From contig JAOWBW010000039.1 of assembly GCA_026119855.1 (NCBI GenBank), positions 1,860,001-1,924,000 of the forward strand: 64,000 nt of DNA. The letters run 5' to 3'. Below the pieces are notes generated by a model. The model worked only from the letters and a program-made list of their open reading frames with translations, was not told where the DNA came from and did not search any database. Of the stretch, positions 1 to 12,300 are shown piece by piece; position 1 is the stretch's first letter; each line of letters begins with the position of its first letter. A program made the position numbers and the translations under genes. The stretch comes from Campanula takesimana (lineage: Eukaryota; Streptophyta; Magnoliopsida; Asterales; Campanulaceae).

Positions 1-1099
1 TTTCTTCCATATCTTCTTATAATTATTAACTATTTGTGAAATGTTAGAATTATCTTTACTCCCTACAAAAATACCAATTTTATATTATTAAATATACTAA
101 ATTAAAATTATAACACAACAAATATAATAGTTGCTAAATTCGAGTCCTTACAAGACCAGTGCTAATTTCCTTACAAAACATAAATGGGTCTACAACATAT
201 TTTTGCTTCTAGTTTTGTCCTTAATAAATACCAAAGCCCTATAGGCAATGTATTGCTGCTGTGTATCTCTTGAATAAGAAATTAGGGTTACATGTGAGAA
301 GCCATAAGCGAAGCGATAATACAAGTCAATGACAAAAGACCCTCAGAGCGTGGCACAAGCAAGGCTAAGGGCAAGGCACAAGCCCCAAGTTTCAGAGAAA
401 GCTCAGAGTGAGGATGCCGCTAGGGCGCAAATTCAAATGTAATGGCCTCCTCCTCTGGAGTTAACTTGATCTTCATCAAGTCCTTATCCCCATATGTCGA
501 ATTCTAACAGAGCGGATACATCTAACAAGGTGGGATAGGGCCCCCAAGCTGTGAGAAAAGTCTGTCTTTCTGTGCTCCATCTAGACATCAAAAGTGCAAG
601 TGCACTCAACTTGTAAAGTTAGTAGTAATTGTTTGTTGAGCATATTCCAAAGAATAAATATGCCCAAATTCCAAGATTAATAACACAATCTACTTATTGC
701 CATCTAATTATGGACGCTTTATAAATACTAACTGACAACTAACTCAATTTTTAATAATGTAGGACACACTCGGTCTCTAAATGAATATCTATTTTAAATA
801 ATTTTTTGTCTCAATATAAATGTCAAATTTGAATAATACTTTGTCCCTAGATGTTTTTTTTTTAATTTTTTTCACTAGCCTCTTTACACTTGTAAAATTA
901 AATAATGTTTAGAAAGTGGATAACAAGAATATTTATGAACTTTGCCAGTTAATTGTATGAAAGGTAGAGATTCCTTAAATTGAAAGTTGGACATTCATTT
1001 ACTGAGTTTACATATTAAAAAAACAAACAAACATTGTATATGAGAAACATTTTCAGAATTAGTAATATTATTATTCGATTAATACTATACAATAACATA
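1..1099. other. AT-rich region, no gene recognised
   Basis: No open reading frame of useful length and no family resemblance on either strand. A moderately GC-rich stretch around 300-560 has no coding signature I can recognise. It may be flanking intergenic DNA or an old repeat. Confidence 0.5.
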
Positions 1100-1101
1100 T
1101 A

Positions 1102-1384
1102 CTCCCTCCGTCCCAGCTCACTTGACACTTATTTCTATTTTGGTTCGTCCCAGCTCACTTGACACTTCCCAAAATAGCCTATATTTTATAATTTTATATT
1201 AACTCTACCCTACCACTTATTCTCACTCTTCATTCTCCACCACTCATTTTATTCAACCAACACTACTATATACCCCACTCATTCTCTCTCTTCATTTTCT
1301 ACCACACATTTTCCTTATTTTATCATTTTTTCCTTAGTTATTGTGCCTATCCCTTGGGTGTCAAGTGAGGTGGGACGGAGGGAG
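1102..1384. mobile_element. Stowaway-type MITE (Tc1/mariner)
   Basis: The element starts CTCCCTCCGTCCC and ends with the inverted form GGGACGGAGGGAG. It is flanked by TA on both sides (1100-1101 and 1385-1386), the Stowaway target duplication. It is 283 bp, AT-rich and noncoding. Its interior (CACTTGACACTT near the left end, CTCATTCTCTCTCTTCATTTT in the middle) closely matches the Stowaway at 23772-24663, so the two belong to one family. Confidence 0.85.
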
Positions 1385-1430
1385 TATATTTTTTCTTTTT
1401 TAATGAATCACAATAACATGTTTTTGTTAA

Positions 1431-3231
1431 GGGTTAATTACAATTTAGGGCCTAAAATGTTGGGGGTCTTCGGCGGAGGGCCTGATGTTTTTTTTTCCGG
1501 CCACATCAAAGTCTAATATGAGTTTTTCTCGCCAATTAATGGCTTTTTGACGGAATTCGTTAAAAACTCAGTTAAGTGACCATGCGCAAGGCACATGATT
1601 AACAAATCTGTTAATTTGAACAATATTTTCTATTGAGGGGTTTGAAGCAAATTCTTAAATTTAAAGGGTTAGGAAAAATAAATATATTTCTAATGTTAAA
1701 TAACTATTTTTGAACAATTTTTTTTTAATATATTCTTGAATATATTAAATTTTGTGCAACTTTAACATATATTTCTATAAGAGAACATATTTAAATTTAA
1801 ATTTATGATCTTTTGAAAAAATATTTTCATGCCTCACATATTAATTATCCTTTTTTTGATATACTTTTATATAATTTAACTTGATAATCTTTTATTCTTT
1901 TGAAATATATAAAAAAAGATTTGTACATCAATTACATGTACAATACTATGATCCACAAACTTTAAAACTAAATAAAGTAATCTTCTTTACAACAAAATAA
2001 ATTAATTTCCTTTTCCTAAAAATGGATTATATTAATTAGGCCTGGCAATTGTGCGGGTTGAGTCAGGTTGTGACATGTTAACGGGTTGAAACGGGTCGAC
2101 CCGCTACAACCCGTTTAAGCTGTCGGGTCAAATGAGTTGTGTTGAAACGGGTTGGGTTGGCGGGTTGAAACGGGTTGACCCGTTTATTTTTTTGATCGGG
2201 GTGCCTTAAATTTATTAGTTCTACCTATTTATGTTTACGGGTTGGGTTGGGTCGGGTCGATCCGTTAAGCTTAACGGGTTGAGACGGGTAACCCGTTTCA
2301 ACCCGCTAACTTAAATGGGTTGGGTTGTGCGGGTTAGTGGGTAACGGGTCAAAATTGCCAGGCCTAATATTAATATCTCAACTAAAAAAGAAAGAAAAAT
2401 TCAGATTTTTTTTAAAAAAAAGAAAAGAAAAAACCTCCCCCATCTTCTCCAAATCCATCTCCCATTCCAATTTCTCCAGTCGTTTTCTTCATTTTCCACA
2501 GCCCCTTTCTTCATCATCCACAACGAGTCCCACCACAACCTCCACCGTATCGGAACCCACCTCCGCCGAGCGTTGCAAATCATGCGGCGTCTCCATGAAA
2601 CACTAATCACCCTCCACTCCCAATGAACGACGCCTCCGCAAGAAAACTAACCAAAATCCCCCACGCCGCCCGATTTCACGGATGCACCATGCTCGCTATT
2701 CCTAAACCTAATTTCACGGAGGCGGTGACTCCCAATTCCCCAGTCGTGTACTACTGTTAACCCTCTTGTGGGGTTTTGGGTATAATTCTTGCAGAATTAA
2801 TTTGTTGATTGTGGATTTTAGGATATGGGATAAGGCTACAGGATCTGGGGGAACTAGATTCGAGTGTAGGCCGGTAAATCCGACAGCTGCCGGAGAAGAA
2901 GGTCGGAGGGGGTGTGCCGAGGTAATGAGAGAGAGGGGAAATATAATGCGTTTGTGAGAGTTGGGATATCTGATTAAGGAATATAAAGTTTTTTTCCACC
3001 CTCCCCACACTTTTAAAATATAATATCATTTAACCCCTTAAAAGTTACTATGAATTCAAACTAACAAATTTGTTAATCACGTGCCTTGCGCATGACCACT
3101 TAACTGAATTATTAATGAGTTTTGTCAAAAAACTCTTAATTAGCGAGAAAAACTCGTGTTACACCCTGATGTGGTGGAAAAAAAAAAGAAAAAAAAAGAA
3201 GACTATCATGCCCTCCGCATGTCATTAAACC
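1431..3231. mobile_element. Mutator-like element with long TIRs, possible Pack-MULE
   Basis: Two inverted terminal regions of about 200 bp (roughly 1431-1630 and 3030-3231) match closely when one is reverse-complemented; for example CATGCGCAAGGCAC on the left and its complement on the right. The element is bounded by a perfect 9-bp duplication, TTTTGTTAA (1422-1430 and 3232-3240), typical of MULEs. It is 1801 bp with no transposase. The interior has a younger hAT MITE (2037-2366) and a GC-richer, non-repetitive stretch (about 2430-2960) that looks like captured host sequence, though I do not recognise the source. The right end is 131 bp from the CDKAL1 start codon, so the element may supply or displace promoter sequence. 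Confidence 0.8.
2037..2366. mobile_element. hAT-type MITE inside the Mutator-like element
   Basis: A perfect 14-bp terminal inverted repeat (TAGGCCTGGCAATT at the left, its complement at the right) is flanked by the 8-bp duplication ATATTAAT (2029-2036 and 2367-2374), diagnostic of hAT insertion. The 330-bp body is packed with short CGGGTT / AACCCG repeats on both strands and has no ORF. It sits inside the MULE and is therefore younger. Confidence 0.88.
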
Positions 3232-3362
3232 TTTTGTTAAAATAGGGGTTCCAACTTTCGTACAACGGCAGAACACAATTTAGCGCAGGGCAGAGATCGA
3301 GCTGTCAAGCCGAGCTACTGTAAACTCCAAGTCGTTCAACGCACGCGCAGTCCCCTGGAGAT
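3232..3362 (+). promoter_or_regulatory. CDKAL1 proximal upstream region / 5' UTR
   Basis: Only 131 bp separate the Mutator-like element's right end from the start codon at 3363; the first nine are its target duplication. The stretch is GC-richer than its surroundings and has no obvious TATA box, as in many housekeeping genes. Part or all may be 5' UTR, in which case the core promoter could lie in the transposon TIR. No transcript start can be set from sequence alone. Confidence 0.45.
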
Positions 3363-6300
3363 ATGGAAGACATAGAGGATTTATTGGTTGGCGGCGGTGG
3401 CGGCGGGGCACCACTGGGGTTTCGGCTTCCGGTAGCGGCCGCCGTTGGCATCAATCCCGTTAAGAACAAGAACAAGAACAAGAACAAGAAAAGTCCGTCT
3501 ATTCTCCAAGATACAGTTCATAACCAGTCCCCAAAAGTCCCCGGCACTCAGGTTTGTCCACACACACACATACATATTGCTTATAGCATGTGCTGCAGTA
3601 TTTAATTTCTCACTGTTTTTTTTTTTTTTGTGCCGTGTGTTCACTTTTGCAGACAATTTATTTGAAGACATTTGGATGCTCACATAATCAGGTCAATTTT
3701 CTACATTATCGATGCTCTGCAAATGCAATATGACATTATATCCCGTGAAAAACTAGCAGATGTGCTAAGTAGGGGTTCAAATGCCAATTTGAGAGATTTC
3801 AAGGTGAAAATTGTGAAAAACAATGAGTCAGAGGAGAAGGGTGGTGGTGGTGGGGCTAGGGATTGGTGGGATTTGGAGATGAAAAAGAAGATTTATTTTC
3901 TTCACATTTTAGCCTTACAATCTCTCACTTTGGCATTTGAGCCCCTACTCAGCAAATCTTTTAACAGGATATAGACGGAAATGATATAATGGAACCCTTG
4001 AAAAGTTTGTGATCTTCTTCCTTATTTTAGGGGTACGATTTTATTATAAAATCCTTACAACAGTACGTTGGTTAGTATGTTTCCTTTTATGGAACAAATA
4101 ATTCAAATCTGTATGAATCGAAATTTGGGTACCTGTTGTGAATCAATTTGAATCTGTTGTCAACTTGTCATGCTCGCATGCATGATTCAATCAAAGTAGC
4201 AAGTTGGAAAAGCACATGAGGCGTGTTAGTCTACTCGCTCATTCTTGTTCTCGGTAGCCTTTCTTGAAATATAATTTTGCGAGCTTTTGAAAAAGAGAAC
4301 GGACAAACTTTTTAGGCCTAGGCAGTGGATCCATGCAATAGTGCCATACTCTGGTTATTGGCCATTTTTGCTGTGAAACATATTTGTAATAATTGGTTCA
4401 GACAAAAAATAACAAGCACGCTATTATTTATCTGTTTTCACTAGAGAATCTCTTTAAAAATCTCTTCCACTAGTGGTGCAGCTGCGGAAAAGTTTGGAAC
4501 AATAAGATGTTGAATTTGAGACATTCCATCAAAGCCACCTCATATACTATAATGCACAATTTGTACATGAAATCATGCGCTACTCTCATTAAGGATGTTT
4601 TTGTATATGTGCTGCGAAATGTGCTTGGAAATCGATTTCATTGAAGAATTTTAAGCTGACAATCATTTAAGGAGGAGGGAAGGAGGGAGTAAAGACCACT
4701 AATTTTGTCTGAAGCACATGAAAAGTATTCTACAACCTTTCTGCTAATGCACTAAATTGGCCTTTAAGATTAGCATTGCAACCTTAATGCACTAAATTGG
4801 CCTTTAAGATTAGCATTGCAACCTTGTGTTCTCTGACCAGAATTTATACTAATTTAACTCTTATGATTAACCGACCTTATTTTTTTCCTCTTTGGAGATC
4901 AGTATATCTCCATGATCTATCCTTAATATGCTCACTCGCAATGTGAGCTCAACATCAAGCACTGTTATTTACTGATGGAAAGTGATAATAAATCAAGACT
5001 TTCTTCGACCTTACTGTTTGTATTCTTCTTTGGATATCTGTACCACTCCGTGATATGGAGATTGTCATATGAGCCTACTGGAAAAAAAGAATAATAATTG
5101 GGGAGACGAATTGAGAATTCTACCCCCGGCCTTGATCAAGCATGTGAACTATAAAATCACAACTTTATCTATCGATTATCCATTGTAAGAAGCCACTATC
5201 TATCTAATTAAAAAGGTGTAAAGGGTAGCTGAGTGTTGTATCTTATTAGTACCCGGCTAGAATAACCTTAACTATGACTCTGCTTACTCAAGCATGCTAC
5301 ACACATTTAATCCCTTAGATTAGAGAATAAATCAATCAAAACGGAAATTCAAAATCACCAAATCAATCCGAGTTTGATAACTATGCACACATGTTTTAAA
5401 TCATATTCCCATTGAACATAATAAATGACATTTCTGACTTTATTATGGATGTTTTGGGTGTGAGAGTCGCCACGGTTTGTGACGAGGGTAAACTTGAATC
5501 TGTTGAATCTCCTGTTGGCATAGATTAGGGCATTCAAATGGGAACTACTTTGAAGCAAGTTTGAAAATAATGTAGTTTATTTACACTTATCAATATCTTC
5601 TTGAAAAAAGATGGTTGTTTGAACAAAAACTAGTATTAGCGCACGGACAAATAAGCCCAATAAATTTATGAATTGTTGATTTTATGGATTTAAAAGAGAA
5701 TTTCAACACCTTGTTGTCCGCATAAATTAGTAATTTTTCACTATATATTGATCAAACTTGTATTTTTCACTACATAAAAAAAGTAAAAAGTCTCATATAA
5801 AAGTCAATTTACATGCAAAGTTGACTACTCATACCATATTAAAGATGATTTCTAGATGGAGATTACAAATTAGCCCTTGAAAGTGACATTTTTGGGAGGG
5901 AAAGTTGACTACTTTGCTTTAATATATATATAGATGTGTTAGTTATTCACTAAATTATAAAAGTAAAAATTATCATATAAAAATCAATCTACATGCAAAG
6001 TTGACTACTTATACCAAAGTAAAGATGATGACAAATTTGCCCTTTGTAGATGGAGATTACAAATATGCCCTTGAAAGTGACATTTTTTTGGAAGATAGTT
6101 GACTACTTTGCTTTAATATAGAAATAGATATGTTTTTGGAATAAGGGAGAATCAAACATTATCAGTTAGGTATACATGACTAACCATGGGTTGCCATCTT
6201 GGGTATGTAAGGCATGATTTATTTAATACAATAATTACAATATTTTAATCCCGTAGTTTAGACTCTAGAAGGAATAGACCTAGGATTACCTCCAAGAGGG

Positions 6301-9300
6301 AACAGGAAGATACAATAGAGGGATACACTAGAACCTTACAACCAATCAAAGGAGCATACCTATACCCACCTCTTCTCTGATATCACCACTGCAATGCCAA
6401 ACTTGCCTAAATTAATCTTAAGCTCATAAACCCTCTCAAAAAACTGAAGCACGGTGAGAACATATGTAAAAATCCATACTCTCGTCTCAGCTAGGAACAA
6501 ATCGTGTCACCAACAAATTAGCATTTTGAGTGCTTCATCACAATAGAAGCAGTTGAACATTGCTTTTGGGATTTCGCACAAGCCTTTTGTAGGATTTTAT
6601 TGATTCTTTCTTGCTGAGCTAAAGGGCACTATCTTGACATATTGAGATTCTGTTGACTGTAAAATTGTACGCGCCGCCTGCTTGCTATTGTTTGTTTTCT
6701 ACCAAAGCATGTTTAGTTTCGAAAAATTCTTTGTGAAAAGGATGTTCATGTTTATGGATTGTTAGCAAACTTGGTGTCCCTTATTCCTTTGCTGATGAGA
6801 ACTTGTTCTTTTATCTTGCCAGAGTGACAGTGAATATATGGCTGGTCAGCTATCATCATTTGGCTATGCTCTGACTGATAATGCAGAGGGTGCAGATCTT
6901 TGGCTGATAAATACGTGAGTTTCATCTTTAAGTTGATATAAAATTTAGACCAAAACTAAAGAAAGGAGATATCTCTGTGACTAATTGAACTCACTTTAAT
7001 CCTAGCAATATACTCCATGTTACAAAACCTTTATTCTATATTTGCTTTATCCTTTGTACTGGTACGCTCTGCTAAAATTCATAAAACATGTGGTTCACTA
7101 TCATATACAGTAGGCATAGGAACATTCTCCTGACCATTGTACTTGAGCTCGGATACCAACAACATCATCGCTACCTATGGTTGAGTTAATGCATAACATG
7201 TCACTATTTGTGGCAAAAATAGAAAGAGAAATTTGGCAGAGATGAAAAAACATGTTGGAGCGCTAAAGTGGCACCCAAATCTAAGTACAATGGTCAAAGA
7301 TGGCGTTAGGCCTATATAATGTTGTCTTTAGTTCATCACTGATCACACGAACTTGAGTCAAAATTTTCTTATTGGATAAAGAGAATAGCATGGCATAATG
7401 ATATCACAGACTTTTGCCCAAAGAAGGGGATCGCATTTTGTTGAGAAAATGCAGAATATGTACGTGATATGATAGCAAGGTGATTAAAGCTGAATTAATG
7501 CTTTTGTGTTTAGATAAGTTTGTTAACATTGACATTTTGGGAAGGCGTTGGTATTTCAGGACTTCTTATGAGAGCACTAAGAGTTGTTTATTCCTTTTTT
7601 TTTTTTTTTTTTCACTCGTCAAGCTCGTCACTTGCATATTCCGAGCAAGTTGTTGGTATTCTTCAGTCCTCTCTTTGTGAGTTGGTTCTCACAAAATTGG
7701 TAATTATTCTATGGATTGCTCAATGCCTGCTTCCTCCATCCCCAAATGAGTGTCTATGTTTATAAGGAGGACATTTAAGAAAGTTGACTTTTAAGTAAAT
7801 TTAGTAGTAACTATGCATAAATACTCTTACCATCCACCTTTTAGAGTTTAAAGTTTTGGTAGCTTACATTGTTGGGATATGATATTTGTTAAAGGTGAAT
7901 TTGGAAGCTTCCTTAGAAGTGGATACTCATTTAGGGACATCGACACTCATTTAGGGATAGAGCGAGTATTTTATTTGCAATTGTGACCCCCAGGTGCATA
8001 CTCTTTCCCATAGCCAACACTCATACCTAAGTTCTTGTGAACTAGATGTTAATATTTTTTTATGACAGTGATTGTATGACTATTACTCATCAACTCCTTG
8101 TTACTAGCTGGTTGACGATCTATGTGCTTTTGCACGCAAAATAATTTTTAAGAGTCAATTAAGCCGGCTATGTTACTTGGTTGTTGATATTATACTTTTG
8201 AGGATGGTGAATTTTCAAGACCCCAAATCCATAGAGAGATTGTAATAGTCAACCCTCAAAGCTGGTTGCTCATCTCTCTATTATTTAGATTCCAAAAGAA
8301 GTGAAATCCTACAAGCTGATTCTTCTTTGACAAAACCACATAGGCCACTCAAGTTCCAAAATATTCAACCTTGCTACCCAACTATGACACACTACTCTCA
8401 TTGGACTTCAAAATATTCAACCTTGCCACTCTAGCTTATCAAAATCTTGCAAATGACCCCAAAATAAATTTTTGTTAACTTTTCTCTGTTAGTTGGTTCT
8501 AAAATTCCCTTTATCAATAAGTTACCCACAAATTACAATTTCTAATTCTACGAACGTCTTTATATTTATAAAAAAATTTAATTGCCATTCATGTGTATCG
8601 TTTAAAATTTTATTCTGTAATCTGCAGCTTTAAAATTAAAATTATTATTTCAGGTTACTGTTTTAAATTTTATGATATACCCATGAATTTCAATTTTTAC
8701 ATTTTATAAATATAAACATGTCATAAAAATTGAACAGGAAGATTACAATTTTAAAAATTTAATTGAGGGGTATAATGAGATTTTATCGACTTTTTATTAC
8801 ATATGATGAACAAGAAAAATCAATACGAAGTCAAATTTTGAAATTGCAAGTGTAATTTCTCGTTACTTAAATTTTGTTGACTTTGTATTTTTTTTTCCTT
8901 CAATTAATGAACATGTTATACTTTTAAAATTCTAAAATTGTAATTAATAGGTGCCATTTAAAATGTAAAATTGCAACCACCAATTTAAAGTTTAAAACTA
9001 CAATTTATGGATACTTTTTTGAAGGACATGAAGGAGATTTTGGAACCAACTAACGGAAAAAAACATAAGAGAAATCCCCTTTTGGGGTCGTTTGCATATT
9101 TTTAGTTAGTTGAGTGGCGAGGTTGAATATTTTGGGATTTTGGTGGCTTATGTGATTAATGTGTCAAAATTGAGTGGCAAGGTTGAATATGTTTGAATTT
9201 GGGTAGCCTATGTGAATAATGTGTCAAAGTTGGTTGGCCCAAATTTTGGTTTTGGATTCTTCTTTTTGGATATACATTAGAAACATGGGGAAATTAACTT

Positions 9301-12300
9301 GTTCAGTGAAATCATATATTGATATTGAGACCACTTGATTACATTTCTATACTCGCCCTTTTTGTCTATTTTCGGGCTTACATAAATCTGAGATTATAGC
9401 ATGCAAAACATATTTCGTTGTTACTGAGAGGACCATATACATAGACATGCTAAGTTGAAGAAGGGCCTCTTGGTTATCAATGTACTTGCCCATCACAAGT
9501 ATTCTTGATCATGCATAGCTTGTTGGTGAGCCGAGAATCCGAGATTATTCCGTACAGTAGAGTTGATGCCAGGTGATGCTTGGAGTAGCTTGACAGCTTG
9601 CTGTGTTTATTTTTCAGTCACACATGGGTTAGATTGGACGTGGTGTTAAGAAAGTATTTTATTTCCTATGGATCTTCTGTTAACTGATGTAATATCTCTA
9701 ATTGGCTTGGTAAGGACTAATGAACGCATTCTTTCTTCCCCTTCTGTTTTGTCCGTTTCTTCTCTATCATACACACTTGATCACAAGCCTTATCTAACCC
9801 AAAAAAACTCACATTCAGACCTTCTTTGGCTCCCCGTATATATTTCCAAACCATCTTCTCTATAAATTAAAGGGTTACATTGTTGACACTATTATAATTC
9901 TATGATAACATGCCTATCTTGTTTCTACCAACTCTCATCATGTGGTTTGTTAATAAATTTATTTTGGGTTTAAGATTTTCATGCAAGCATGTTCTGCATA
10001 AAAGGAAATAGTTATTTTCTATAAGATTATAATCTGCTCTTTTGCATGAATTTGGAAACTTCAGAGTTCAGTCATAGGTTTGTTATGTATCACCCTGACC
10101 TTGGGAACTTGAATCTTTAGCTTCTGATGACTTCAGAAACACTTTAGTTTGAAGAACCTTCTGATGATATATTTGAACTCCTATTTGGCCTGTGCTTGTG
10201 TATATTAATTTATGCTAGATGATGCAGCTGCACAGTGAAGTCTCCAAGTCAATCTGCAATGGACACCTTGATATCAAAATGTAGAAGTGCAAAAAAGCCT
10301 TTGGTTGTGGCAGGATGTGTTCCTCAAGGAAGTCGAGATTTGAAAGAGCTTGAAGGCGTTAGTATAGTGGGAGTCCAACAAATTGACCGCGTGGTAGAGG
10401 TTGTCGAGGAGACACTTAAAGGGCATGAGGTGCGGCTTCTTAATCGCAAGACTTTACCAGCTCTTGATCTTCCAAAGGTACAAATTTATCATTTTGCATC
10501 ACTTTTGTCACGAGGTAGATACCATCAAATCATTACTTTTGCCTAGCAAATGCCTTTTATTTATGTTACTCCGTCCCTCCCAAATAAGTGTCATTTTTTC
10601 TTTTTCGCAAAGTTGTCGTAGACCAATTGTCAGTATTTTCAATGTGAGGAAGAAGTCACAAGACCCGTTGATTTGAACACCTAGATGATACTAAATGGTA
10701 TCAGAGGAAATGTATGAAATTGTCAAATATTTTCTTAATTTCCCATGTAACGTAACAGGATTTTGGTGGTATTTCCTTTCATTATTATACGGAAGTGGCT
10801 TTGACTCAACTTTATGAGCAGGTGAGGAAGAACAAATTTGTCGAGATCCTCCCAATCAATGTCGGTTGTTTGGGTGCTTGCACTTATTGTAAGACAAAGC
10901 ATGCTCGGGGTCACCTAGGGAGCTATACAGTTGACAGCCTTGTAAGTGTCATGACGTAAGCTTGTCCATTTCTTCACATGTTAGTTTTTCCACTGAAGCC
11001 AACACTTTAGGTAGGGCGTGTCAAAAATGTTATTGCTGATGGAGTCAGAGAAATTTGGTTGAGCAGTGAAGACACTGGAGCATACGGTACTTAGTAATCA
11101 TCTATCTGTCACTATATGTACTAGCTTTTCTATCTCTATTCTATGTGTGTATATATTTATTGGTTGTTTGCCCATAGAATTATGCAACAAGGAACTCAGT
11201 CCAGGGCATATCAAATAACATAATGGCAAGAGAATAATCATGCCCTTTAACTCCAATAACGTAGCAAACAACCAGAAACCAAAATACCACATGATTCAAA
11301 AACTAAATTGTTACAAGAAGATATAGCATACTGCCTTCATCCCAACTCAATGCGCACAGTTACTATTGGGCACAATGATTAAGGAGAGAAGTATTATGAG
11401 TTGAAAAAAGGTTGTGAGTGGGATAGTGGGATATAGGTGGCAAGTGGGACTCACAATTTAAGTTTGTGAGTATAACAAGTGGGGCAAGTTAAATATTTTA
11501 ATAATAAAAGATATTCATTTTAGGAAGTGAGATTTATCAATGACACCCTCCAAACGCGTAAGTGTGCACATTGTGCTGAGACGGAGGGAGTAGAACTCTG
11601 TAGATTTATCGGATCGAATCGCCTGAAAATGCATAGGTTCTTAAGAGAAATACTGTTCCTCTACTTCTCTCCGCGGATAAAACAATAAATTGATTTTACT
11701 CCATATCTACACCGGAACGAACTCAACTGTGGTTCCTAACGTACTCACCATGCATGTTGCAGTTTTATCGTGGATTATAGGATTTAGATCAAACTCAATA
11801 CGGAGAGAGTGTATTAACTATAGAGTAGGATGGGGAAGAAAACGAGCAGGGAAACAAATGAGAGACTAAGGCTGCGTTTGTTTCACGAAAAATAACTTCC
11901 TGAAAATGACTTTCAGAAAAGGTTTTCTGGAAAATGAAACGAAACAGTTTTCAGTTGTTTAGTAAATTTTAGGAAATGCTTTGGAAAACATTTTCCAATG
12001 TTTGGTAAATTTTGTGAAAATGACTTTCGAAAACATTTTTGTGGTGTATATATAATACATAATCAAATTCATAACTTGACTCTTTACATGACAATATCAG
12101 ACAAACTTTGTGGAAATGAAGTCAGCACAAATAAAGACATGTGAAGCAAATATCTGTAAAATACAATATCAAATTTATTTTCATACCAGGAACACACTAC
12201 ACCACCCCTCCTCCTTGGAAAAATAATTGATGGTAAGAAAGCTATTAACAAGAAACCCAATATTATCAAACATATTCCGTAAGAAAGAAAACAATCGTAA

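Noticed and set aside
10568..10600. Stowaway left end (TACTCCGTCCCTCCC) in intron 4
   Set aside because: No matching right terminus or second TA could be found nearby; too weak to annotate.
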